From Chrysochromulina tobinii (lineage: Eukaryota > Haptophyta > Prymnesiales > Chrysochromulinaceae): a DNA stretch of 29,856 nucleotides. The DNA lies in contig JWZX01003340.1 in the NCBI GenBank assembly GCA_001275005.1, forward strand, positions 1 through 29,856, written 5' to 3'. The number at the start of each line of letters is the position of its first letter. The first letter of the stretch is position 1. The position numbers and the translations under genes are program-made. Below, piece by piece: positions 18,021 through 26,927 of this stretch. Below the pieces are notes generated by a model. That model made no database searches. It was not told the origin of the DNA and saw only the letters and a program-made list of their open reading frames with translations.

Positions 18021-18906
18021 GGCCCACCGAGTGGAGCGGCGGGCGAGATGTGCCAGATGGTTCGTGCGCCCTACATGTGGGGTCTCCTGGGCACACTCGG
18101 GGGGGGTCTGGACGTCTACACGTCTTACCGTCCTGGCTTGCCGGGCTCGGGGGATCGCGGGCGTCGGTCGCCGCAGCGTCCGCACGCACGGTGTCGTGCA
18201 CCGGCGCAGCACACGCGCACAACACGCCCACTTACACGCGCACCGCGACATTCTCGAGTCGACAATCATGAATCAAATCGAGTGCCGTGCGTACATAACC
18301 GTGTGTGGCTTTCGAGTCGGATCGTCAATCGCGTGACCCGGGCGCGGCGTGCGCGCGGACTCCGAACACGCAACACGCGCGCGCCGGAGCCGCGGGAGCG
18401 ACGCGGCCCGACGCCGAATGCCCGGCCTACACATGCTGGACCGGCATGTCGTAAAAGTGACGACCTGGCCTCTCGGGCGGACGGGGACTAAGAGTAAAAG
18501 ACGGGGACCGTGGGGACTAAGACGGGGGACTAGTTAGAGATATCGTCACATGTAGTCGGTACTAGTATAACGTTGCCGACGACTCAGAAACGAAAGAGAC
18601 GAACAGCCCTGCTCAGCAGGGTGTTTGCAACTTGTCCAACGCAAACGCATTACCCCAACGCAAATCGCAAATGGAAATGCGCCCAGCCGCCCGCCGCGCC
18701 CGGCCCGCGGGTCGGGTTGCCGCCACCGCGGCGACCGGCGAACCCGGCCGTCGCGCGCCCCTGGCCATCTCGCGGCCCGCCTCGCAACAAAACCCCTCCT
18801 CGTCAACATACTCTCACATTGACGGTATGCTTGCGGTCATGGTATGCTCGCGGGGCAGGCGATAGGGCAAGGCGCATCCGCCGACACGGCAGCACCGCAG
18901 CACCGC
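18021..18906. other. GC-rich intergenic between convergent genes, with a G-run repeat
   Basis: About 890 bp separates the 3' ends of the helical-protein gene and the phosphofructokinase gene. Translations are Arg/Pro-rich and look non-coding. The direct repeat GGGGACTAAGA occurs at 18483-18493 and 18512-18522 inside a cluster of four G4-5 runs (18483, 18503, 18512, 18524). No RNA gene pattern was found. Confidence 0.55.
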
Positions 18907-20193
18907 TCAGTGGGCGCGGCCGACTGGGAAAGCTTCGGGGATCGGCTGACCAATCTCCGTGAGCATCGTCTGGAACCATTCGACGGAAGTGTCGAAGGGC
19001 TTCCCGCCCTTGATCCTCGGAAACTCGATGCAGCGCATCACGTGTCCCTGATCCTCGTCCATAGCGCACACTCCCGAGCCACGGATGCACGCCTGCTGCA
19101 CCGCCAGCTCCGCCGTCTGCTGGATCAGTCGCAAATCCGCCTTGTTGGCGGGCGCCGCGCGCGCGAAGTAGCCCGATTTTTGAACAAGTACCTTCTCGGC
19201 GCCGATCATGGCCGAGATCGTGTCTGCAAAGTACTTGCCAGGGTTGATCGAGTCGAGCTTGACGTGGCCGAACGCGTCGCGCTCCACCTTCTTGCCCTCC
19301 GCCTCCATCTTCGCCACGATGTCCTTGACGCCCGCGCCTTCGGAGATGAAGATGTTGACGTTGTCGTTCTCGTCGAGGATCGCCTTCAGGCGCAGCGCCT
19401 CGGCCTCGAGATCAATAGACAGCTCGGGGATGTAGACGGCGTGCACGTCGAGCCGGCCGCGCGTCAGCCCGATCATCGGGAGCAGGGAGCGCTCCGCAAG
19501 GCGCTCACGGTACTTGGCGGCCGTCGCGGCGGTCAGCCAGCCGCAATCGCGGCCCATCACCTCATGCACGATCATCATGCGCGGGTTGGCGGTCGCCTCG
19601 GCGCCAACGTTTTCGAAGAACTTGGCGCCCTCCTCGGCGGCGGTCCACGCGCCGAGCGACTGCGTGATCGGGTACACGTCATTGTCGATCGTCTTCGGCA
19701 GGCCGATCACGGTCAGGTTGTAGCCTTCGCGGGCAAGGAAGGCGGCGAGGTCGGCCGCCGCGGTATTGGTGTCGTCACCGCCGATGGTGTGCAGAACCTC
19801 GACGCCGTCCTTGATGAGCTGGTCGGCCGCGACGCGCTGCGGGTCCTCGCCCTCTTTCACAAGGCCGCGCTTCACGCAGTCCTTGACATTGGTCAACTTG
19901 ACGCGCGAGTTGCCGATCGGCGAGCCACCGTGCAGGTGCAGCGCCGAAGCGGTGGCGCGGATGCCCGGGGTGACGAAGATGGAATCGCCGAGCAGCAGAC
20001 CCTTGTAGCCGTTGATGTAGCAGATAATCTCGGTCGACGGGTGCTTGACAGCGTACTCGGTGATGAGCGCACCGACCGCCGAAGAGAGGCATGGCGCAAG
20101 GCCACCCGCGGTGAGCAGGGCGACCTTCTTGGGCGGATTTGCCGAATCCGGATCCTTGGGACGCATCTGCGAAACTCCAGTTGTGTTGACCAT
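18907..20193 (-). CDS. PPi-dependent 6-phosphofructokinase, bacterial type
   Basis: This enzyme interconverts fructose 6-phosphate and fructose 1,6-bisphosphate with pyrophosphate as phosphoryl donor. The 428-residue intronless protein has the PFK fold. The phosphate-binding start is ALLTAGGLAPCLSSAVG. GGDDTN (138-143) is followed by PKTIDND (166-172), where Lys replaces the Gly of ATP enzymes. The fructose-6-phosphate motif is MGRDCGWL (213-220). Asp in GGDD and Lys in PKTIDND are the established marks of PPi use. TAGGLAPCLSS and GGSPIGNSRVKLTNVKDCVKRG match, from memory, the alphaproteobacterial-type single-domain PPi-PFK rather than the plant alpha/beta enzyme. The start is the first ATG, and about 23 extra residues precede the fold with no clear organelle signal. 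A cytosolic location is likely. Confidence 0.93.
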   Translation of the reverse strand: MVNTTGVSQMRPKDPDSANPPKKVALLTAGGLAPCLSSAVGALITEYAVKHPSTEIICYINGYKGLLLGDSIFVTPGIRATASALHLHGGSPIGNSRVKLTNVKDCVKRGLVKEGEDPQRVAADQLIKDGVEVLHTIGGDDTNTAAADLAAFLAREGYNLTVIGLPKTIDNDVYPITQSLGAWTAAEEGAKFFENVGAEATANPRMMIVHEVMGRDCGWLTAATAAKYRERLAERSLLPMIGLTRGRLDVHAVYIPELSIDLEAEALRLKAILDENDNVNIFISEGAGVKDIVAKMEAEGKKVERDAFGHVKLDSINPGKYFADTISAMIGAEKVLVQKSGYFARAAPANKADLRLIQQTAELAVQQACIRGSGVCAMDEDQGHVMRCIEFPRIKGGKPFDTSVEWFQTMLTEIGQPIPEAFPVGRAH

Positions 20194-21157
20194 CTTCTTT
20201 GCTGCGGGCGAGGGAACGGCACACAAAAGGTGGGCGCGCGTCTCAGTCGTCAATGGGAGTGCGCCGCGCCGTGCCGCCCTCGCGGTGCAGGCTGAACGGG
20301 CGATCTTTGACCGCAGGCAAAGGTTTCCGTGCTCTGGACAGGTTCAGGGCAGAGAGATGGAATCGCCATGGCAAGGTGGCACGCGCCGCTGCGCCGTTCG
20401 TAAAACATAGTGGCGCGTCCATGTGCACCTCCTCAGATGAATCGTCGACCTTGATGACGCCGCAAAAAAAGGTGCACAAGAAAGGGATCTTTCACTTTTA
20501 TGGTAAGTTCAAAACCGGCTTCTGATATCAGAGTTCATCTGCCCCTTGCCCCCCGTAGACCGGCGAGCAAGCAAGCAAGAAAACCGCTATGGATGGCCAC
20601 AGGCGCGCTTCACAATCGAGCGGCTCTCTCGCGTTGGGAAGCATGAGCAGCATGCCTCGGTGAGCGTTTTAGCGGTTCTGGGCATACTTCTCCTCCTCTC
20701 CGCCCGGCGCCCACCCTTTCCTACTCCGTTGGCTACAGGGGTATTCGGTTGCGCAACTTGGGTTGTTTCGACTAAGCTAGTTGCGTGGTGACCAATGGTG
20801 GTGACGACTTCCAAAGTGCCAGCAGGAGTCGAGACTCGAGAGTCAGAGCGGAGAGCGGGCCGGCGCGTACGACGAGTTCACGAGACCGGACACGGGCAAG
20901 AACACGGGACAGACGACATACTTGTACAAAGATCGAAGCTAAAAAAGCGCATACGTCCACGACGGCCAGCGATCACCGATCTCGATATTTCATCATCTAG
21001 AGTGGAGACAGTCCCGGGACGGACCCGGCGAGTCCGACCCGCGTGCCGCGAGATTACAGATTTCAGATTAGAGCGTTAGACCGAGAGCATTTCGCATGTT
21101 GTGGTTTTCATCCTGGGACTTCTCTAATCTCTAGAAAAAAGAGGTTTTTTGCTGTAT
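20194..21157. other. Intergenic, upstream region of the phosphofructokinase gene
   Basis: About 960 bp lies between two minus-strand genes. It should hold the phosphofructokinase promoter and the 3' region of the Cys-rich gene. It is less GC-rich in parts (an A7 run at about 20463). I see no convincing ORF, tRNA or repeat. Confidence 0.5.
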
Positions 21158-21937
21158 TTACCCCTGGCTCCAAGCAGCCGTCGCGCGCTCTGCCGTCGTG
21201 AGCGCCTTGGCCTCTGCAACCGAGCTCGCGAATCGTAACCGCGCCACCGCCCCCGTCGGCCCTTGGAACGAGATGTCGACGCCAACACATGTCTCGAGCT
21301 CGTAGCACGTGCCGATCCCGGCCGTGCAGTTCAGCTGAGGGCAGTTGAGGACGCAGGAAGCCTTCGGCAGCTCCGGCAGCTCGACTTCGTGCTGCGTGCA
21401 CGAGGCATCAGAACCACGCGGAAAGAGGGCGTCCCGCGGCTGCGGTGGCAATCCGAGGATGCCCGAGCGAAGCTGCCGGACGTCAATGTCCTTGACGCGA
21501 GAGGTGCGTCTGCTCAGCGGGGTCTCAGCCTTGAGAGTCGCGACGGATCCCTCCACGTTGATGTCGACCGTCGTGCATCGCGGCAGCCTGCTGCACACGG
21601 ATAGGGCGTTGTCACAGCTAGGCTTGACCCCAGTGCTTGAGCTCGAGCATTGCATCAGGCAGGCACCCTTGGACCAGGAAGCGCCCACGAAGGCATCACG
21701 ATCGCTATCACACGGGAAGTCCTCTCCCGAAAAGAGGCCAAGCCCACGAGTGACGCGGCCAGAGAAGGCGCTCGGCTGCGTCCAATCTCGTGCCTCCACC
21801 CGTTTCCTGCGTGATGACTGGCCCGTCCACTTCCGTAACCGCCTGCCAGCAGGTGGGCTGCCAGTCGTTAAGTTGAGGGCAATGTCACAAGTGCAGCACG
21901 AGGTGCAGAGGATAAACATCGCGAGCCTTGCGCGCAT
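21158..21937 (-). CDS. Secreted protein with a duplicated six-cysteine module, unknown family
   Basis: I do not recognise this family. The first ATG gives 259 residues. The N-terminus is a hydrophobic leader (MRARLAMFILCTSCC) consistent with a signal peptide. After an Arg-rich spacer come two copies of one module. Copy 1 starts at C76; the core is C93-x3-C-x10-C-x6-C-x5-C, then TTVDINVEGSVATLKAE. Copy 2 starts at C180; the core is C195-x3-C-x4-C-x6-C-x5-C, then VGVDISFQGPTGAVARLRF. Both share Cys order and the trailing VDI...G..A.L pattern, with 14-16 residues between the first and second Cys. This points to internal duplication of a small disulfide-stabilised extracellular domain. The ligand or role is unknown. 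The gene is divergent from ArgC with only about 145 bp between their starts. Confidence 0.75.
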   Translation of the reverse strand: MRARLAMFILCTSCCTCDIALNLTTGSPPAGRRLRKWTGQSSRRKRVEARDWTQPSAFSGRVTRGLGLFSGEDFPCDSDRDAFVGASWSKGACLMQCSSSSTGVKPSCDNALSVCSRLPRCTTVDINVEGSVATLKAETPLSRRTSRVKDIDVRQLRSGILGLPPQPRDALFPRGSDASCTQHEVELPELPKASCVLNCPQLNCTAGIGTCYELETCVGVDISFQGPTGAVARLRFASSVAEAKALTTAERATAAWSQG

Positions 21938-21968
21938 GAATGCTTTACGTCGCCGGAATTGGTGCACG

Positions 21969-21989
21969 TTTCAAGCAAGGTTCAAGCAA
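21969..21989. repeat. Tandem TTCAAGCAA pair in a short divergent promoter
   Basis: TTCAAGCAA occurs twice within about 21 bp, 32 bp ahead of the secreted-protein start and about 95 bp ahead of the ArgC start. In a 145-bp divergent gap this is a plausible shared protein-binding site, but only two copies exist. Confidence 0.35.
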
Positions 21990-22082
21990 ACGCTTCGCCC
22001 GCCTTCGTCAGGTCGACACGTGAGCCGAGCCTTGGGCGCAAGTTTCGTTGAGACTCGCAATCAGTGCTTCGCGACGTAGGCC

Positions 22083-23271
22083 ATGTTCGCCGTGTTTCCT
22101 TGCCTAGCTTACGGTATCGCGGTGGCTCCGGGCCTCCGTAGCAGCGTTGTATCTTCTTCTACCAACAGATGCGCATCGGCGGTGATGGCCGCCACGGTCT
22201 TCATCGATGTGCGCGCTGCCCTGCCTCTGCTGCCACAGTGCACGAGCGCCAACGTCGAGCTGACGTGCACCGAACCACCCCACGCCCATCTCGCGCCGTG
22301 CCCCGCAGGGTGAGGCCGGCACCACGGGCCTGCAGGTTCGCGCGCGGCTCGAGTCGCGCAAGGACATCGAGCTGCTGACGCTGCCCGAAGACAAGCGCAA
22401 GGATGCGAAAGCACGCGCGGAGGCCATCAACAAGGCTGATGCCGTGATCCTGTGCCTTCCCGATGATGCGGCCAAAGAGGCCGCCGCGCTCGTCGCGCCC
22501 GACAACGATCGGACCGTGCTCATCGATGCGAGCACCGCACATCGCGTCAACCCGGCGTGGGCCTACGGCTTTCCCGAGCTGAGTGCCGAGCAGCGCAAGA
22601 GCATCGCGAAGTCGAAGCGCATCTCCAACCCTGGCTGCTACGCCACCGGCTACATTGCTCTAACCGCGCCGCTGAAGCACGCGGGGCTGCTCAAGCCGTC
22701 GGCGGCGCTCGTGGCGAGCGCCATCTCGGGCTACTCGGGAGGCGGCAAGCCGCTGATCGGCGTCTTTGAGGGTACTGAGCCTCATGAGCCATGGGGTGCG
22801 TACGGCTTCAATCTGAACCACAAGCATCTGCCCGAGATGTGCCGCTTCTCGGGCCTCGACGCGCCGCCCATCTTCCTGCCCGCGGTCGGCGCCTTTGCCC
22901 AGGGCATGGTGGTGTCCGTGCCAATCCACTACGACCGTGACCTTACCGACGGGGTGGGCGCCGGGGGCTCTGTCGGTGCGGCAGTGCATAAGGCCCTGGC
23001 CGCCCACTACGAGGGGTGCCGCTTCGTCACCGTGATGCCGCTCGGCGACCAGGCGTGGCAGACCCAGGGCCTGCTCGAGCGCAACGCCTTCCTTCGACCG
23101 GACGCCCTCAACGATACCAACCAGCTGCAGATCTTCGTGTACTGCAATGACGAGAAGCGCACGTGCGTGGTCGCGGCGCGCCTTGACAATCTCGGCAAAG
23201 GCGCGAGCGGCGCCGCCGTGCAGAACCTCAACATCGCCTTGGGGCTCGATGAGGCGACAGGGCTATTGTGA
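22083..23271 (+). CDS. argC: N-acetyl-gamma-glutamyl-phosphate reductase, short (type 2) bacterial form
   Basis: This enzyme catalyses the third step of arginine synthesis, NADPH reduction of N-acetylglutamyl phosphate to the semialdehyde. Exon 1 is 22083-22208, the intron 22209-22308 (GTGCGC...CCCCGCAG, 100 nt, phase 0), and exon 2 is 22309-23271, giving 362 residues. Splicing rebuilds the nucleotide-binding start VFIDGEAGTTGLQV, which is broken in the genomic frame. Catalytic Cys152 lies in SNPGCYATG. SGYSGGGK, HKHLPEM and PPIFLPAVGAFAQGM follow. From memory these match the uncommon short ArgC (type 2) of proteobacteria. The first ~34 residues (MFAVFPCLAYGIAVAPGLRS then Ser-rich) precede the bacterial-like start and look like an organelle-targeting leader. 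That is expected because arginine synthesis is usually plastidial or mitochondrial. Confidence 0.93.
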
Positions 23272-23606
23272 GTCCTGACGGCGGGGTGAGAAGCTATTCG
23301 CCATGAACATGCATTGAACATGGCCATGAAGATCGTCACGCAGCGCCGACGGTGCGGTACGCCTGCAACGTACGCGTGACGGTTGCCGTGATCGCGCGTA
23401 TAGCGCTGCATTTATGGCCACACAAGCACACACACTAGAAGACATGTTTGTTCTGTTTATGTGTGCTTGTGGGGGCGTTTCAGTTTTTCGTAAAGTCTGT
23501 CAGCCAGCGCTGGAAACTGAGGGCCCCGACAAACTGAAGGCGCTATCGGTCCCGAAAAATGCTTCATCTCCCGCAAAGCTCGCAGGGAGGTCTGTGCGGA
23601 CTTCCA
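23272..23606. other. Intergenic between ArgC and the P4H-like gene
   Basis: About 335 bp lies between two plus-strand genes. An ATG at 23559 is in frame with the next gene, but the hydrophobic leader favours the ATG at 23607. No RNA gene or repeat is evident. Confidence 0.5.
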
Positions 23607-24548
23607 ATGTTGGTATTGGTCGTATTGCGATTGGTCGTGGCTGCGGCCTACACCTCGCCAGTACGCCTACGCGTGTCACCTCGCCCCATTATGATGGCAA
23701 CCGTTGGCGACCCGATGCCTGTCGACGAGACTTTTCCTCATCTTCGCAAGGTACACTCGTCACCAGAGATTTACCTCATCAAGGACTTCCTCTCGGAGGA
23801 CGAATGCAATGCACTCAAGGCTGAAGCGCTCAATCGGGGCTTGTCGCAGTCTCCGGTCAAGTATGGCGGCTGGACGCAAGACGTCGGAGAGGCGCTGCGC
23901 TTGCTTTCCGTGGGTCCGGCTGTGTGGATTGCGCTCCTGCCGGAGCTGAATGCCCATGGCAAGTCGACCATAGAGATCGCCGTCGAGGTGATGGGCACCT
24001 GGGTGGCTGCTACGCTAAGCTTTGGGGTTCTCCTCCTCGGCTGGGCCAAGTGGCGCGAGACGCAGCTTCAGGCGCTCCGCACTTCGACGTCCGTGCGCCT
24101 CGACGCGAGCGTGAGCTGCGCACACAAGTATGAAATGCGAGCACGCCAGCTGCTCACGCTGCCTTCATCGGAGACGTTTGAGGGCGTCGACATCATCCGC
24201 TACGAGCGCGGCCAGGCGCTCAAACCGCACTTTGACGCCAACCGCGAGGCGCGCTTGGAGGACGCGGAGCGCGGCGGGCAGGTGCTGGCCACAGCGATCG
24301 TATACCTGAACGACGTGCGGAGTGGCGGTCGTACTCGCTTCGGCAGATTGGGCCTTGACGTGCAGCCTCAGCGTGGCGAGTGCCTGCTCTTCTTCCCCGC
24401 GGACAAGAATGGCGCCTTTGACGAGCGCACCGAGCATGAGGGCATGGAGGCCGACGAAGAGAAGTGGCTCGCGCGCATCTGGGTGCACGAGAACGCGGTG
24501 AGCACACGCGGAGTCACCGCGACGCCGGCGCGGCTCGCCGGAGCGTGA
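23607..24548 (+). CDS. Prolyl-4-hydroxylase-like 2OG-Fe(II) oxygenase with an internal membrane segment
   Basis: The protein has 313 residues. The N-terminal hydrophobic stretch (MLVLVVLRLVVAAAY) is a signal peptide or anchor, placing it in the secretory pathway. IYLIKDFLSEDECNALK opens the P4H-alpha-type domain. Iron ligands are His208 and Asp210 (KPHFDAN) and distal His277 (TEHEGM); the 2-oxoglutarate-binding Lys286 is in EKWLARIWVHE. RTSTSVRLD and RYERGQ blocks are also typical. Between GGWTQDVGEALRLL and RTSTSV there is an insertion of about 50 residues. It contains a likely transmembrane helix (about 126-146, VEVMGTWVAATLSFGVLLLG) followed by WAKWRE. The usual GGxTxF block reads GGRTRF. 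The substrate may be prolines in secreted or wall proteins, which is inference. No in-frame intron with good ends explains the insertion. Confidence 0.88.
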   Translation: MLVLVVLRLVVAAAYTSPVRLRVSPRPIMMATVGDPMPVDETFPHLRKVHSSPEIYLIKDFLSEDECNALKAEALNRGLSQSPVKYGGWTQDVGEALRLLSVGPAVWIALLPELNAHGKSTIEIAVEVMGTWVAATLSFGVLLLGWAKWRETQLQALRTSTSVRLDASVSCAHKYEMRARQLLTLPSSETFEGVDIIRYERGQALKPHFDANREARLEDAERGGQVLATAIVYLNDVRSGGRTRFGRLGLDVQPQRGECLLFFPADKNGAFDERTEHEGMEADEEKWLARIWVHENAVSTRGVTATPARLAGA

Positions 24549-24945
24549 CCCAGTGTGGAGTGTGTGTGCCTTTCTGAGGGAAAAGTCAACGTGTGTGCTT
24601 GTGTGTTGTAGCATGATAGCCTCGAATGTTGAAGTGTGCATCATGTGGTCTATACTACGGAGATCTGGTCGAATATTCCTGAGGCTGAGCGTTCACCCGA
24701 TCACCGCGCCGTCCTCGACGGAGCAGTCCGCGCGCGCGGTGCCGAGAGGCCGCGTGCTAAGGCGTGCGCGCACCCGGCGCACGCACCGCCTCGGCACCGG
24801 CAGTTCTACACCACACGTACTAGCGAGATGATCAATGGCTCTCAGAATCAGCTTCTGCTGCACGCCAGTGGCAGCTACCAATTGGGGCGCCATGACCAAT
24901 GAAGAGCAGAACGCAGGCTTGTTTCCGATCATTCCTGCGGTCCGC
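24549..24945. other. Intergenic between convergent genes; nothing recognised
   Basis: About 400 bp lies between the 3' ends of the P4H-like and exostosin genes. It has repeated GTGTGTG-type sequence near 24552-24608. No gene or RNA structure could be supported. Confidence 0.5.
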
Positions 24946-26626
24946 TCAATTAATCATGCACCGAGCGTACGGACCGCCAGCAACTGGGCTATCGCTAAGC
25001 GAGCCGTTGAGACGCCAGCTGCGTGCCGCGTCGCACAGCTCGCCGAGCAAAAAGTCTGGAGCGGAGGGCTGCGCGACGGGATCCAGTGTCGGTGCTCGCC
25101 AGACAAAAGCGTCCCTCACTGCGAGTAGTGCAACACGCTTGGCCGCCGCCTCCTCCGCACTGACCAGTTCGAGCTTTCTGAGCACAGAGGCCATCGACGT
25201 CCGGGCGGTCGCGTCCGAAATGATGAAGGCAATCGAGCACCAGTCGAGCCAACGGGTGTACGGCAGCGTTTTCTCCGGCGCTCCCTTGATGACAAGCAGC
25301 GGTAAGCATCCACCCGCGGCGCCCATGGCCACGTATTCGGTGATCTTCGGTGTCGATACAAAGTCACCAGGCGCAGCCACGCAGAAGCGATGCCCCATCG
25401 CGTGCTCATAATACTTATGCGATGGCAGATTGATCGCTGACTTGGCCATGTCGGGGAGCTCGTTCTCAAAGTCGACGTGCTTGTAGTGCTTGCAATCCTT
25501 CTTCAATCGGAGTATGCCGGAGACACAGCGCCCCATGGGAGGGGTCTTCATCGAGGAGATTGAGGAGATCGAGTGAGCAGGTGAAGTGCCCAGTCCGCCG
25601 GCGCTGCTGTTGAGCCCGAGCGAACGCCTCCGACGAGCCATGGTCGATGCGACTGGCGTCTGTATGCCAGGGTGGGCGTGCACGTGGCCCGGCGCGTCGT
25701 TGAGGAATGTCTTGTAGTCGTCCATTACATGGCTCGCACAAAAGTCAGCACAGTACGAACGGCTCTCGATCGACGTCATGTTGTTAACGCGCCGGCAGGC
25801 GGAGAAGGATCCGATGGTGCAGTTGAGCGTCGCCGAGAAGGCCGTCACGCCCGGGTGGCGCCGCACCTGTTGCCAGATTTGGTAGCGCGTCGGCGCTATG
25901 TACAACTTTGGCACATGGCCGGCGAAGAAGAGTAAGCGCCGCTGACCCCATGCCACCTCCGCGGGCGCTGGCGCGTCGGACGGCCCGCGCGTGCCGCCCA
26001 CGAGCCACCAGGGCTTCGTCAATACAAAGGGTGCGAGCACGTCGTTTCCGTGTGGGCCCTGGTCCGTCAACTCGATGAGACCCTTCATCCGCTTACTGCC
26101 CGTCCATGGTGGCATGCACTCGTTGTCGGTGAGCACGTATGCCTTGGGCACTCGTTCGGCGCCACGCAGGTACTCGTGCACGGCCGGCGCAGTATCGCCT
26201 ACATCCGCGCTTGAGACCGCCGTCGGCAGCGGTCGGCCACTCTTGGAACTCTTGGACGATTTGGGCGGCTGCATGCCAAGCGCCATGTTCATCTTCTGCC
26301 ACATGAAGCGGCCAGAGAACATCTTGCCAGCGCGACAGAGCATGGAAAAATTAGCCTCAAGCAGGACAAGATCAGCATCTGCGGCGCTTGTGGCGCGCCA
26401 GGGGTGCGTGCGCATTGAGCGCTGCAGCCAAAGCTCGGCACTGAACTTGTTGGTCAGCCAATTCTTTGGCGTGTAGCGTTCCGGAAGATGGAAGTTCATG
26501 TGGTCGCCTGAGACGAGCGCGACGGGCTGGGCTCAGTGCGAGGTGACAGGGTCGCGCGACGATACGGCACGCACCAACGTCAAAGGCGTAGATGGAGCAC
26601 TTGCTCGCAGCGAGGTCTCGATGCAT
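24946..26626 (-). CDS. Exostosin-type glycosyltransferase (GT47-like)
   Basis: This is a two-exon model. A short exon 26626-26575 is followed by an intron 26574-26508 (GTGCGT...GTCTCAG, 67 nt, phase 1), then an exon 26507-24946, giving 537 residues. Splicing joins KCSIYAFDVG to DHMNFHLPERY, restoring the exostosin start (YVYDLP..FN). Next come DADLVLLEANF, RLLFFAGHV, and the diagnostic C-terminal block HRFCVAAPGDFVSTPKITEYVAMGAAGG. GT47 enzymes add sugars to cell-surface polysaccharides in the Golgi. The usual N-terminal membrane anchor is not in this model. The frame stays open upstream to about 26700, where TGTTCACAG looks like another acceptor, so an earlier exon is likely. A low-complexity Ser/Arg-rich stretch (about 285-320 of exon 2) interrupts the domain. 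Confidence 0.85.
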
Positions 26627-26927
26627 GGGCGACCAGCAGCGCCAGCGGTAAAGCGTCGCGAGGGTACGGATAAACAGGGAGGCGGCCTGTGAACATTCAC
26701 ACTTCTGCTCTCGGCCAGAGCATGCCCCAGAGGGCGCGCATACAGGACACACACGCTTACGTGGCTTACAGTGACGAGGGGCAACTTAAACACAGCGACG
26801 CTCGCGCAAACCGGGAAGAACCTCCCATCACGCACGCTGCCCGCGATCTTGATCACCCAGCATATACCGCGTGATCGCTGTTGCCTTGAGCTTGACCACG
26901 CCCAATCGATCACAGGTGGTGGAGATC

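Noticed and set aside
18844-20295. 483-residue open frame antisense to the phosphofructokinase gene
   Set aside because: It is a shadow of a strongly conserved gene. Its composition is Arg/Ala/Asp/Val-heavy with no recognisable motif.
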